From Sclerotinia nivalis (taxonomy: Eukaryota; Ascomycota; Leotiomycetes; Helotiales; Sclerotiniaceae): a stretch of 64,000 nt of DNA. Below are positions 63,637 through 64,000 of this stretch, piece after piece. The position numbers were made by a program, and so were the translations under genes. The notes under the pieces were generated by a model, which was given only the letters and a program-made list of their open reading frames with translations, was not told the origin of the DNA and made no database searches. Each line of letters starts with the position of its first letter. The stretch's first letter is position 1. The DNA lies in contig JAPEIS010000003.1 of assembly GCA_029531795.1 (NCBI GenBank), positions 3,162,001-3,226,000 of the forward strand. Reading direction: 5' to 3'.

Positions 63637-63647
63637 TACGATAAAGG
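63637..63647 (+). repeat. Target-site duplication of the LINE, right copy
   Basis: Exact repeat of 57648-57658. Confidence 0.88.
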
Positions 63648-64000
63648 CTTTCTATATGATTATAAGACAAACTTCCTACCTTTCTTCTATGTTATACAGA
63701 TAAATTGCCATCTCATCGAATCTGGGATCACAAAATTGAGTTGATATCCGGTAAAGAGCTATCTTATTTCAAAAACTGTTTTTTATCGCTAATAGAATTG
63801 GTAGTGGTGTGCAAATAGTTTGATGATAATCTCTCCAAAAAGTTCATTCGAAAATCGAGATTGTGGTGTGTCTTTTCTTTGCTATTGATTGTCAAACCGA
63901 AAAGAGGAATCTGTATTTGTTAAGATTATCAAGGACTAAATAATATTATTATAAAGAATCGTTATTTATTATTTATTGTTTGCGAAATGCTGGATACTCT
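63648..64000 (+). mobile_element. Gypsy element resumed: pre-RT and start of RT, runs off window
   Basis: Continues the gypsy pol after the LINE. Stretches reading HRIWDHKIELISGKE, LSPIELVVV, FDDNLSKKFIRKSR, LLLIVKPKRGI and QGLNNIIIKNRY are the classical Ty3/gypsy run-up into RT, with RIP-type stops (for example TAG and TAA in place of Trp and Gln codons). The element is cut by the window end. Confidence 0.88.

Overview
The window looks like nuclear DNA of a filamentous ascomycete. The genes have several short introns with fungal splice sites, and the proteins are typical fungal families: Zn2Cys6 regulator, SSD1, GLE1, GH71 with CBM24-like modules, and an Rds1-like ferritin-fold protein. Intergenic DNA is AT-rich, and the transposons carry C-to-T/G-to-A changes like those left by repeat-induced point mutation (RIP). 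From the overall character of the proteins I infer a leotiomycete, perhaps Sclerotiniaceae. That is an impression, not the result of a search.

Left part (1-31 kb), accessory and metabolic genes: a frameshifted 3-beta-HSD-like gene (788-1877); a GH16 glucanase-like gene (minus, 3478-4578); NADP-glutamate dehydrogenase (minus, 6652-8162); an aldo-keto reductase (minus, 9926-10966); a small Lsb/Csh3-like gene without SH3 (11285-11857); a tandem pair of one unrecognised family, the first copy decayed (about 12090-12763) and the second intact (13370-14188); a zincin-like secreted protease with a nonsense codon (minus, 14397-15912); a very large GH71 alpha-1,3-glucanase with a nonsense codon (17289-21422); a Zn2Cys6 regulator (minus, 21701-24049); a GH1 beta-glucosidase (25405-27811); and an Rds1-like secreted protein (minus, 28488-29744).

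Middle part (31-53 kb): SSD1 (minus, 31415-35981) and GLE1 (39097-40847) diverge from a 3.1-kb gap. Then come a frameshifted secreted protein gene with a conserved CPHVGP motif (minus, 41643-43444), a 5'-truncated LINE with a 16-bp target-site duplication (43717-44505), a zinc alcohol dehydrogenase (47388-48629), two convergent unrecognised genes (49339-50364 and 51400-50619), a 30-bp-arm inverted repeat (52161-52251), and a small three-helix membrane protein (minus, 52496-52917).

Right part (53.7-64 kb) is an AT-rich transposon island. A decayed Ty3/gypsy element on the plus strand carries gag, protease and the start of reverse transcriptase. It is split just before its RT by a 6-kb LINE on the minus strand, flanked by an 11-bp target-site duplication. 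The gypsy RT resumes at 63648 and runs off the window edge.

The recurring theme is single inactivating lesions in accessory, mostly secreted genes (3-beta-HSD-like, protease, GH71, CPHVGP protein, coiled-coil gene), while about 13 kb of spliced core and metabolic coding sequence is clean. Either the accessory genes are decaying or a few base errors sit in the assembly. I see no CRISPR, rRNA or convincing tRNA gene, and no clearly new multi-gene system. The least familiar items are the tandem 250-aa family, the CPHVGP secreted family and the three-helix membrane protein.
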